Shown in pieces: positions 18,801-31,173 of a stretch of DNA of 31,621 bases. The notes beneath the pieces were generated by a model. It had not been told where the DNA came from, did not search any database, and saw nothing but the letters and a program-made list of their open reading frames with translations. The stretch is from Amphimedon queenslandica. Taxonomy: Eukaryota; Porifera; Demospongiae; Haplosclerida; Niphatidae. The stretch's first letter is position 1; every line of letters starts with the position of its first letter. The stretch is taken from contig NW_003546703.1 of the NCBI RefSeq assembly GCF_000090795.2, positions 17,710 to 49,330 on the forward strand, written 5' to 3'. Position numbers and translations under genes: made by a program.

Positions 18801-21800
18801 AATGAGGCAAAAGACAATGTCAAGTTTCTTTACACGTTAGAGAAATACTGTGAACCATTGTACAAATGTAACCCGGTAAGTACTTTTACATATGTACAGT
18901 GTTTTATCTTCATGTAGTACTAATGGTTAATGTACTTCAATTATAAAACCATTAAATTCGTTGTACAGAATAGATTCTCATTTCATGTTTGTATTTGTTG
19001 GTCCATTAGGTGAGCATGCTTGATGCTATTCCTGGTCTAATGAATGCTATCAGGATGATCAACAGTTACTCAAGATATTACAATACCTCAGAGCACATGA
19101 CTGCTTTATTTGTTAAAGTCACCAATCAGATGATCAACGCTTGTAAGGCTCACATCACAGACAATGGATACCATAAGGTGAATGATGAATAAATGTACAA
19201 TGTATTAATCATGGAACAGCAATTGCAATGCTTAAATTAAACTGATATACTTTATTTTGTTATTAATTTTACATGTACATGTAATAATTTCATTCATAAA
19301 ACTACGTGTAGTCTAATTTTTTATAAAAGTGTATGGTTGTAGTATTTATGCATGTACATGTACAATTTTTTACCACAAACTAACGTACATGTACATGTGA
19401 ATTCCTGTGTACATGCACATGTACAGTAACAGTCAATGTACATGTACTATGCAATCATTTTCTGATTTACATGTACAGTATAGTCTCTCTTAATGGACAC
19501 TCTCTATAGCGTACACCTCCATTTAATGGACAGCACCTAGTGTACCAATTACATTCCTTACTGTATAAAATAACCTCCACATAAAGGACACCTCTGTATA
19601 ATAGAGACACAGTGTCCATTATATAGAGGCTAGTCTATACATGTACATGTACTTTAGCACACATTATTAATGAAACAATCGATGATTATTATTAATTATT
19701 AATCATTAGGTTTGGGAGCAGGAGAGAGAGGCAGTAGTTCATAAAATGAATCAGTGTATCAGACTCAATGATGAGTACCAGCAGTCCTTCCAAAAGACCA
19801 AAAGACGTCTTGAAGATCATCCTGAAGAAAGACCCTTTGACTTTTCCGAAATGTACATTTTTGGAAAATTTAATAACTTCGTGAAGCGACTTGAGAAACT
19901 CAACGAGCTCTTCAGTACGATTGGTACCTATTCAACAATGGGCCTGTCTCACATTGAGGGGATCGATCAGCTTCACTCTCGCTTCAGTCTATTGATCTCT
20001 TCTCTTAAGAAGAAGTCTTATGACGTGTTGGATCAACGAAGGACTGAGTTTGATGGAGACTATGAGGACTTTAAGAGACAACTAACGGACATCAACGTAT
20101 GTAATTAATACATGTACATGTACTGTATAGCCATTACTGCGCATGTAATAACAAACTGTAACTTGAAGTACAATGTACATGTACATGTTTAAACCATTTC
20201 CCTTGGCTCTTACATACATGTACATGTATATCTTATGTGTTTGTCTAGTTTATTGCATTATAGCTGCAAAAGTATCTCTTACTAACTAAATGATAATACA
20301 TGTACAGTACATGTACATGTACACATGTTCTTTATTAATATTCCTCATTCATTACAGGGTCAGCTTGTTCAACTGATGACTGATCATTTCAATCGTTGTT
20401 CTACTACACAACTGGCAATAGAAGCTGCTTGGAGATTCGGCAGGTATAATCATTAATGGCTAACATTGTCAAGTTACAATGTATTAATTTTTTTGATGGT
20501 CATTAAAATTACATGTACATGTACATTTAAAACCACCGTTTTGAACCATAATTTTATTTTACCACCTTTGAAATCACCAGCTACTTGTATACAGTTAATA
20601 TTATTTGCTCTCATTGTGTTAACAGATTGAAGATACCAGCAGTTGATGTCTCCACTAAGTACCCAGTGATCCTTCAGTGCTTCCAGAGAGAGCTACAGCA
20701 GGTCCAGTCCGAGTACAACAATAAGAAGTCAAGTCCTCCAATAGCGAGGAACATACCTCCTGTAGCTGGCCGTATTGCCTGGAGCAGACAGTTGTATCAG
20801 AAGATCACTAAACCTATAAAAGGGTTTCAAACACTGCCTGGACTCATTGGCCAGTCTGAGTGTAGGCGTGTCATCAAATCATACAATAGATTAGCCCAGG
20901 TCCTGGTCGAGTATGAGCTCCTCCACATTCAGCTATGGACTGAGAAGCTTCCTTCAATAAGGACTGCTCTCACCTCTACCGTCCTTATAAGGAATCAAGG
21001 TCAACTCTTTGTTAATTTTGATCCACAGATCAACGAGTTTCTTCGAGAGGTCCAGATACTAAACACAATGGATATTGAAGTACCTGGTGACATGACTAGC
21101 CTCTACCTCAGGAAGAAGAGCATATTAGCTAATTATGACTCTGTACAGGTAAAGCAATGTACATGTACATGTATGTTACTGGCCAGTTTCATTGGCTGCT
21201 TAAAATTATCATTTTGCTACTGTATTGTGGGGAAGTTGTATCTTGGTAATTGGCAGATAATGATAAATTTGACAAAGTACATATACTGTATGTGTATGTG
21301 TGTAAGCCACTCGATTTTTTTATTATTTACATGTACACATGATCACTACAAATTTACTGGGACCAATACATGTACATGGTCATTGCAGTCGCAGAATCAC
21401 CAATATTAAGCACTCTTAAATATTCCCACTATAATACATGTACATGTTACGTTACATGTTTAGTTACTTGTGTCTTTATTGTGTAGCATTTGGTGAATGA
21501 GTATAACAGGGTCCTTGATAAGATCCCTGAGCTGTTTGCTGTCCTGATGGTCCCTCACATTGAAGAGACTAACATTGCCCTTAGTCCTGGTATGAGTATC
21601 CTCCGCTGGACTTCAATTAATCTAGAGGGGTTCCTCCTCTCCGCTAATAAAGCAATAGCCTCACTGGAGTACCTCATTGACTCTGCCTTAGGGATTCACA
21701 ATAACCGGATCATGGAGGTCTTTGCTCAGATACAGCTGGTTCCATTGACTGATGTTCCTTCCCATGAGGTCATTTCTGTTGAGATGTTTCTCAAAACAAC

Positions 21801-24800
21801 CGAAGAACTTTGTCGAAAAGCTGCTCTGAGCCTTGAGAACAAGAACCTGATAGTAGAGAATGCTGTCCTTGAATTGATCAATTTGCTGCTACCTATGAAC
21901 GAGTCTTTGAAACAAGATCAACCAGAAGATATGATGGCCCCTGGGGCAGTAACGCTAAAGAGGAAACTGGAACAAAAGCAGAAACTGCGACAAGAGGCTG
22001 ACATGCTCTACGACTACTACCAACAGTTGAATATTGATGCCTTTATTCAGTTCTACAGGAGTACTCTAGAGAACCTTCGTAGGCGTGTTGCCTTCACTAG
22101 CACTTTGTCTTACACGGAATTTTCTGCAGAGGAAAAGAAAGAGCATCATCCTCTCTTTATAGCAGATATAATCCTCTCACTACCTTGCCTTGTGATCAGA
22201 CCAAGTCTTGATGAAATACAACAGTCCATGAATCAGGCTGTGAATATGATCCTCTCCGTTATGAAGAGTGTTCACTGCTGGGGGCAGGAGAGGTTGGATA
22301 TCATTAAAAGTAGTGTCTCGGTTCATTCTTTAATAAAAATGGAACCTGTTTCATCACTGACTCAACTCAAGACATACTATCATGCTGTGTCTGAACACAA
22401 GGAGGTCAATAAACTAGTATCTGTCCTCAATACCTGCCTCAACTCTACAAAGAACATTGTCCAGTCAACCATTGACCAGTTTAACAAATATGAGTTGCTA
22501 TGGGCCATTGACAGGGACGAGAGAGTCTTGAAATTTTCCGAGTCTGATCCAAACGTGAGCGACTACCAGCAGGAGATGCATTCCTTCCAGCAGCTTGAGG
22601 AGGTGGTACAGCTTGAGCCTGACATTCAAGAAGCAGGAGCTCTTAGCCTCCACACTGACCAGCTTAAGGTGATGCTGGTGACTGAGGCCAAGCAATGGAG
22701 AGTCTGCTATGGACGAATAATGAGCCAAAACTATCAGACAACAATGGATAGAGTGTTTGTGTCTATAGAGGAGTGGGGGAAGATGCTCTCTCATCCACTG
22801 AAGGATCTTGATGATGTGAGGAGTGTCATGGGAACTTTAAAGGAGATCAGAGAGAATGAGATTAGGATTGACATGTGCCTCGGACCAATTGAGGTAGGAG
22901 AGTACTAGTAATTACATGTATAAGTACTTGATGATCAATTGTAGCAATTTTTGTATTTTATGGGCCCTTTGTGAAATTAAAGAATCACAAAGTTTATGTG
23001 ATCACATACATTTGAATTTCAATATTACAGTGTTGTAAAACTTTATCCTCATGATAATTTTAATTCATGACATGTTCATGTATAATAACTTACTTTACTA
23101 ACATTATTGTTTATTCAGGAGTGTTACACTCTGTTGCAAAGGTATGGTATATCAGTGAGTCATGAGGAGGTGGAGAGGGTTGATACTCTGAGGTACCTCT
23201 GGCAGAAACTGAATAACCAGATATCAGTACTACTGACTGAACTACTGGAGCTACAGCCAAAGTTTAAGACAAGTCTAGAGGAGAGTGTGAAGGAGTTTAG
23301 AGTCACTGTAGCATCATTCACTAAGGACTATACTGAAGTATGTCAGTTTACTATTATAATTACCTGTATTTGTATACATTTATAGAAAGGTCCAATGGTG
23401 ATTGGTATACCTCCTAGAGAAGCATCAGACAGACTTGTGATATTTCAAGTAAGTAACCATTGGGCCTATAGTAACTGTATATGTACATGTACATTCTACA
23501 ATATAAAATTTAATGAAGTATTGAAATTTTGTCATCAGATTTCATCAGTATTTGTATTGCATGTACGATAATGTTATTTTAATTGATTGTTCCTTTAATA
23601 ATAATGTAGAGCCAGTTTGATGACTTGTGGAGGAAGTTTCAGACCTATTCAGGAGGTGAAGATCTCTTTGGTCTCCCAATAACAGATTACTCATCACTCG
23701 CTGATATAAGGAAGGAACTCAACTTACTTCAAAAGCTCTATGGACTCTACAATGCAGTGATGGACAGTGTGGATGGATACTATGACATACTCTGGACTGA
23801 GGTACTCTCTATAGGAGGGACACACAATGCATTTATGTACTTTATACATATTCTGATCAAAATTAGATTTTCATCAATTTTTAAAGTTGTTCCAAAATTG
23901 GCCTGTACTGTAGTACAAGTTCAAGGACCAAATTTTAGCAAAATTGACTAGGAGAGAATTCCCTGATGCATAATGTTAGTACATGTACTTATGTTGTGTC
24001 AAAATTTTGAGCTGATTTTGATCAAGTTTAAATTTTTCATGACTTCCAAATTATTTTACATGTAAGTGGAAATTACCACTGACTTTGAGCTGAAAATTAT
24101 GTGAACATTTATACCCACTTCAATTGAAAAGTACACATACAATGTAGTGTAGCAACATAATTATTGTGATACAGTCACATTAATTTATTCCTTTAGGTTG
24201 ACATTGAGAAGATTAATAACGAACTGTTAGACTTTCAGAACAAGTGCAGGAAACTACCCAAAGGACTTAAAGAGTGGCAAGCATTCAACGACCTCACAAA
24301 GAAGATTGATAACTTCAATGCAATCTGTCCACTGCTGGAGAGAATGGCAGATAAAGCAATGAAGGAGAGGCACTGGAAGAGGATTGAAGATATCACTAAA
24401 CACTCCTTTGATATTGAGAATGAGAGCTTTGCTCTTAGGAATGTCATGGAGGCTCCTTTACTGCAGAATATGGAGGACATTGAAGTAATGACCTCTTACC
24501 TGTACATGGATTGAGAGCTAGTCCCACACTAGTGTGTGTATCAGTTGTTAGTGCATGATGGAAACTGTAGGATGTGTATAGCATAGACCAATTGTTTGTC
24601 ATATGAGCTTTATTGTTCTCCTTAGAGTGGCTTTAAAATGCACGTACTATGTTATCTGCTACTATACATGTATATGTACATGTATTCATGTCCTTATTTT
24701 TATGGAATAATTCCAAGTCATGAGAAATGAATCTATATTTGTAATGATGATACTTATACAGCACATGTAAAAAAGTTTAGCTTGGAAGCTACATGTACAA

Positions 24801-25122
24801 GTATAAGCAATTTATTTTTATTGTTTTTTTACTGCAAGATAACCTTTTCTCTCACAATTTGATGCCACTATGCACAATAGGCTGATAATATTTCACTAGT
24901 GAATGTACTCCATAGGATGTGTGTATTGCTGCAGTGAAGGAGCAGGATATTGAAGCTAAACTAAAGCAAGTGATTGCTGAATGGGCAGTTCATAATTTAT
25001 CATTTGCTCCTTTTAAAACTCGCGGGGAGTTACTGCTGAGAGGAGATGATACTGCAGAGATTGTGACACTAATGGAGGACTCACTAATGGTCCTCAGCTC
25101 ACTCATGTCTAACAGGTAAAGA

Positions 25123-25158
<36 letters not shown>

Positions 25159-25159
25159 T

Positions 25160-25236
<77 letters not shown>

Positions 25237-25252
25237 AATAATGATAATAATG

Positions 25253-25300
<48 letters not shown>

Positions 25301-28300
25301 TACTTGTAGTAATAGTAATATTAATAATATTAATAATGGATCACTGTTAGATCTAGAGGGAGTTTAGGAGACTTTTGGTCTCTCATATTTAGTCCTAGGG
25401 GTCCTTCAGTCTCCCATTTTTAGTTAGTTTGGTCTCCTAAAATTTACTTCCAGATCTAACATTGCATGCTACTATGACACTGCAGTGACATTTTATGAGA
25501 CAGGATTAATGTGAATGATTAGTAAAATTTAATTTGCATATGCAAGCCTTGTCATGACTTAGTACACGTATAGCAATATAAAATTTTAATTTTTGCAATT
25601 CTAAAACTTAGCATAAATTTGACTTCACACTAAATCCTGTTCTCCATTATACAGGTACAATGCTCCTTTCAAGCCTGATATTCAGAAGTGGGTCAAGAAT
25701 CTCACCAATGCCTCAGAGATATTAGAGAACTGGCTCGTGGTTCAGAACCTTTGGGTTTACCTGGAGGCTGTCTTTGTTGGAGGAGACATAGCAAAGCAAC
25801 TGCCTAAAGTTAGTGACATTAACAATAGTCTTTGTATATGTACATGTAAGTACAATGTACAGGTATGTTTATTAAATGTTTTATTACAAAGTCATAAAAA
25901 TCCATGATCAGAATCAGCTCTAACTTTCTACACAACATAAGAAAATGTATATTATAGTCATTTCTGAGTGCAGTCTAATGTAAGCTGCTGTTCATTTTAC
26001 TGCACATTATCTACAGCTACATGTACATGTACATGTACTGTCTATTTTGCAAAAGGTCATTTAGTGAATAATGTTCATTCCTCATTATTGTCCTATCATA
26101 ACTTCCTGTATTGTGTTAGTTTAAGCTGTAGCTATAGGCCAGGTCACCTCTAGTATAGTCCCTTGATGGCTGGTCTCTCTTCCATTGGGTTACATCAACT
26201 GGAGGAACAGCTCACCTGCCCTGTCTGTCTTGATCTTTACATCAATCCTAAGACCTTACCTTGCCTGCACTCATTCTGCCATACCTGTTTAGAGGGAGTG
26301 GCTTTACTTAAAGAGAATGAGACCTATTACCTCTCTTGTCCAACTTGTCGTCATCATAATGAGGTTCCTGAGGAAGGGGTAGCTTCCTTTCATAACTCAT
26401 TCACCATCAACAATCTACTGGACATTAGGAAGAAGGTTTTATCAGATGTACAAGAAGGACCTATTGAAGCAATGTGTACTGATCATGGTAGACCTTTGGA
26501 AATATTTTGTGAAACATGTTCTGCTGTCATTTGCCTCCATTGTGCTCTTCGTTCACATACAGACCACAGGTATATATTAATATCTGACTCCTATCAAGGA
26601 CACTGTCTGGCCTTACATGAACAACTGAAGACAGTCAAGGAGAAAGAAGAATCAGTCAAGAAGGTCCTGTCTGCTCTAGCGGAGAGAGAGGGTGAGATCA
26701 GAGAGAGAGGAGAAGGAGTTTTAGAAGAAATACATGAAATGGTAGAGGAAATGATTGCTGTTCTTCATCAGTCAGAGAGGAAACTGACTGAGCAGGCAAA
26801 GAGGGTCACTGATGATAAACTAAAGGTGCTTTCTGAGCAGATTAAAGAGGCAGAAAAAAGTTTGAGTCTTTTAAGGAATGTTGAGGATTATGTGGAACAG
26901 AGTCTGAAGACAGGCAGTCCTCAACAAGTCCTGAGGTCTAAGAAAAAGATGATGGAGCGTATGAGTGAAGTTACTGGAGGGATCAATGTGGAGGAGCTAT
27001 CACCAATTGAAGAGAATGACCTCAAATTAATCAAAGACAACAGTAATAGTTTAAAATCACTTGAAGACATTGGAGCTGTTTCTTATAATGCAGTACTGGA
27101 GGCTAAAGTGATCATATCGAATATTGTACACAAGAAATGGGTTTCATTTTCACTATCAATGGAGGCACCAGATTCATCTCTTTTGTGTGTTCCCCTCTCT
27201 TCTCTGAGGTGTAGCCTAGTACCAGTTGGTAAAGACCATAAACCCATTCACACTACAGTCACTGCCACCAGCACTGATCCTGGAGTGTATCAGGTGAGTT
27301 TCATTCCATCAACCAGTGGTCCTCACCTTGTTAAAGTAACAGTGTACAATTTGGAGCTTCAAGATACATTAATATTTATTCCAGTCAATCTATTCCTTGA
27401 TACTCTGTCTCCAGTACACACCATTAGTGATGTTAGTCATCCTTTTGGTGTTGCTGTCAGTAATGATGGAGTCATTATAGTCACTGAGAGTTACAACAAT
27501 AGTTTAACATTACTGGATGGAGAAGGAAGGAAACTGAACACGTTTGGAGTCAACGAAGGAACTGGGAGTGTGAAATTCTCTCGTCCTTGTGGGGTAGCTG
27601 TCACTTCAGATAATTTCATTCTTGTGTCTGATAATCACAGGATCCAGAAGATAAGCATGGGCGGAGACTGTGTGCTATCGGTAGGAGAAAAAGGCAATGG
27701 ACCATTACAATTTGATGGTCCGAATGGTATAGCTATTTCTCCAATAACTGGACACGTTTATGTTGCTGATTGGTATAATCATCGTGTACAGGTCCTGTCT
27801 CCTGGTTTAAGCTTCTTATTCTCATTTGGTTGTGAAGGATCAGCTAATGGACAGTTTCTATATCCTTATGATATAGCCATTGACAATAAGGGATTAGTCT
27901 ATGTAACTGATGCTGGCAATAACAGAATTCAAAAGTTTAGTTCGCAGGGTTCCTTTATAACAGAGTTTGGTGGTCATGATTCTCAACTCAGGAGTCCTTA
28001 TGGTATAGCAATAGACAGTGGAGGGACTGGTCTAGTGTATGTTAGCAGTAATGATGAGAGCTCTCATTCCTCTCCTTGTATCTCAGTCTTTACTACTGAT
28101 GGTCTCTTTATTCGTCATTTTGGAGATAAAGACAGCATCTATCCGATAGGACTAACATTTGATAGAGAAGGATTCCTCTATATTTGTAATCATTTTAATA
28201 ATCAGCTTAATGTTTACAGTATAGCTTATTGTGTGATTGTTAATAATTGAATAATAGCTCCTTATGCTTAATGTATTTATTGTTTTCACTTTATTACAGT

Positions 28301-31142
28301 TTCTGATACATGCACAGCATACATATAATGTTTCAACTGGTTCTAATTAAACTTGGATTTTTACAAACTTTATATTACTAATAAAGACTAGGAGAGGACC
28401 CTCCATTTTTTCTCATGCATATACACATACTTATAATGCATAGGAGACTTGAATTTATTTCAATCGAAATTATTAATTCTCACTCTACAGGAAGCTAAAA
28501 GGTTTCAAAGTATAGACAAGTCCTGGATAAAGATAATGACCAAAGCTCATGAGGTTCCTAATGTGGTCCAGTGCTGTGTGGGGGATGAGACACTGGGACA
28601 GCTACTGCCTCACCTCCTGGAGCAGCTGGAGCTCTGCCAGAAATCATTAACCGGCTACCTTGAGAAGAAGAGGCTCATCTTTCCTCGGTTCTTCTTTGTG
28701 TCTGACCCAGCACTACTGGAGATACTGGGACAAGCTTCAGACTCACACACTATACAGGTATACACTTCACACTAGTACATGTACACTGTTAGTGATAGTA
28801 TTTCATTTGTATTTGAAGACTCTCAAACCATCTCATTCCCATTATCATTGTTGGTACTCACTCTATCTCTCCTTATCTTGATTCATAATAATTTTCAACT
28901 GATTATTCAATTGTTGTTAAATAAAGTACTGATGGTATCATGGGTTACTATTAGTTTCACAATTATTATTTGAGTAGTTATTTTCTTGTTAAAAAGTTTC
29001 CTTACAGAATATTAATTTATTTTTCTTACACAGGCTCACCTCCTCAGTGTCTTTGATAACATTAAAACTGTCACATTCCATGATAAGGAGTATGACAGGA
29101 TCACTCACATTAACTCCAAAGAACCAGAAACTATTGAAGTATGTCCCTCTACTCCATAATAGCAGTACTAATACACATGTACATGTAGTTACAATCAATT
29201 TGGATGCTTTTACACTTTTCACTTTTATCATTATATTCTTGCAGTTAGAGAAGCCAGTTCTTGCTCAGGGAAATGTTGAGATATGGTTGGGGAAGCTTCT
29301 TGACATGGCAAAGAAATCAGTTCATTCTGTGATAAGGAATGCTGCAGTGACCATTAAAGATCCTAACTTTGACCTCATTGACTTCTTAAACAGTTACCCT
29401 GCTCAAGTGAGTTTACTGTGAAATGTAAATAATAATAATTAATAAACCACAAACATTACCACGTATACAGTACATGTATAATGTATTAGTGGAATTCTGT
29501 ACTAGTAATGTTTCTTTTCTATTTGTCTGTGGCTATAGATTGGTCTCCTTGGTCTACAGATCATTTGGACAATGGACTCAACTAATGCACTGAAGAATGC
29601 TCGATCAGACAAGAAGATAATGGCTGCCACTGACCAAGCATTCCTTGACATGCTCAATTCTCTCATTGAAATGACGACACAAGAACTGAACAAGATTGAC
29701 AGAGTAAAGTATGAGACACTGATCACAATACACCTTCATCAGAGGGACATATTCAATGACCTGGTAAGACATTGTACACTAGCTGTTACTAGTTTTTAAA
29801 TTGCTCCAAAATCACTCCAAATTTTTATTACATTTTGTGATACATATTGATGTCCTTATGCTGTGTAGAAAGTTTGAGCTGATTCCGACTTCAATTTTTC
29901 AGGCTATGGCTGTTTTAAGAAAACACCAAAAATCTGAAAAATACCCAAGGCTATAGCCCATGGTTTTTTTCAAAAAATGGCCAAAAAATTACTGCAAATT
30001 TTTATTACATTTTTTGATACACATTGATGTCTTTATGCTGTGTAGAAAGTTTGAGGTGATTCCAACTTCAATTTTTCAAGTTATGGCCATTTTAAGAAAA
30101 CACCAAAAATCTGAAAAATACCCAAGGCTATAGCCCATGGTTTTTTTCAAAAAATGGCCAAAAAATCACTCCAAATTTTTATTACGTTTTCTGATACATA
30201 TTGATGTCCTTATGCAGTGTAGAAAGTTTGAGGTGATTCCAACTTCAATTTTTCAAGTTACGGCCATTTTAAGAAAATGCCAAAAATCTGAAAAATACCC
30301 AAGGCTATAGTCCATGGCTTTTTCCAAAAATGGCCAAAAAATTACTCCGAATTTTTATTACATTTTCTGATACATATTGATGTCCTTATGCTGTGTAGAA
30401 AGTTTGAGCTGATTCCGACTTCAATTTTTTGAGTTACAGCCATTTCAAAAAATTCCAAAAATATCCAAAGCTATACATGTAGCTTTTGGGTCCATGTAGA
30501 TCTAGGGGGAGTTTAGGAGAGTTTTGGTCTCTCATACTTAGCTTAGGTGTCCTTAAGTCTCTCATTTTTAGTTAGATTGATCTCACAAAATTTATTTCTA
30601 GAGCTACATGTACACATGTACATGTAGCTCTAGAAATAAATTTCCAAAACATATTTTGAAATAATTATTGCTCCATGATTGAGATTCAAATTAATTCACT
30701 ATGTAAACATGTACATGTAATAAAGTACATGTACTACATTTATAGTATACATTAAATAGAGATTGTGTATCACTTTAATTTTTTTATTGTTTTCACATCA
30801 TTGATTCTTCACATTGGCCTTGGGTAGCTTAGAATAGCAAGCATAATAATAATAATGATAATTAAAGTTTAATTGTTTCATTTTTCACAGGTTCGTATGA
30901 ATATTAAATCATCAACTGATTTTGAATGGTTGAAGCAAAGTAGGTTCTATTTCAATGATGACATTGACAAGTGTGTCATATCAATAACTGATGTGGACTT
31001 CACCTACCAGAATGAGTTCCTAGGCTGTACTGAGAGACTAGTCATCACTCCATTGACTGACAGGTGCTATATAACACTAGCACAAGCACTGGGAATGTCT
31101 ATGGGAGGAGCCCCTGCTGGACCTGCAGGTATGCATAACTAT

Positions 31143-31173
<31 letters not shown>

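Noticed and set aside
26163-26165. TRIM-NHL start at 26163
   Set aside because: That codon is TTG; the first ATG is the next codon at 26166, which has normal spacing to the RING.
29800-30480. CRISPR-like or gene-array interpretation of the regular repeats
   Set aside because: Units are 177 bp and contiguous without unique spacers; this is a satellite-type tandem repeat in an animal intron.
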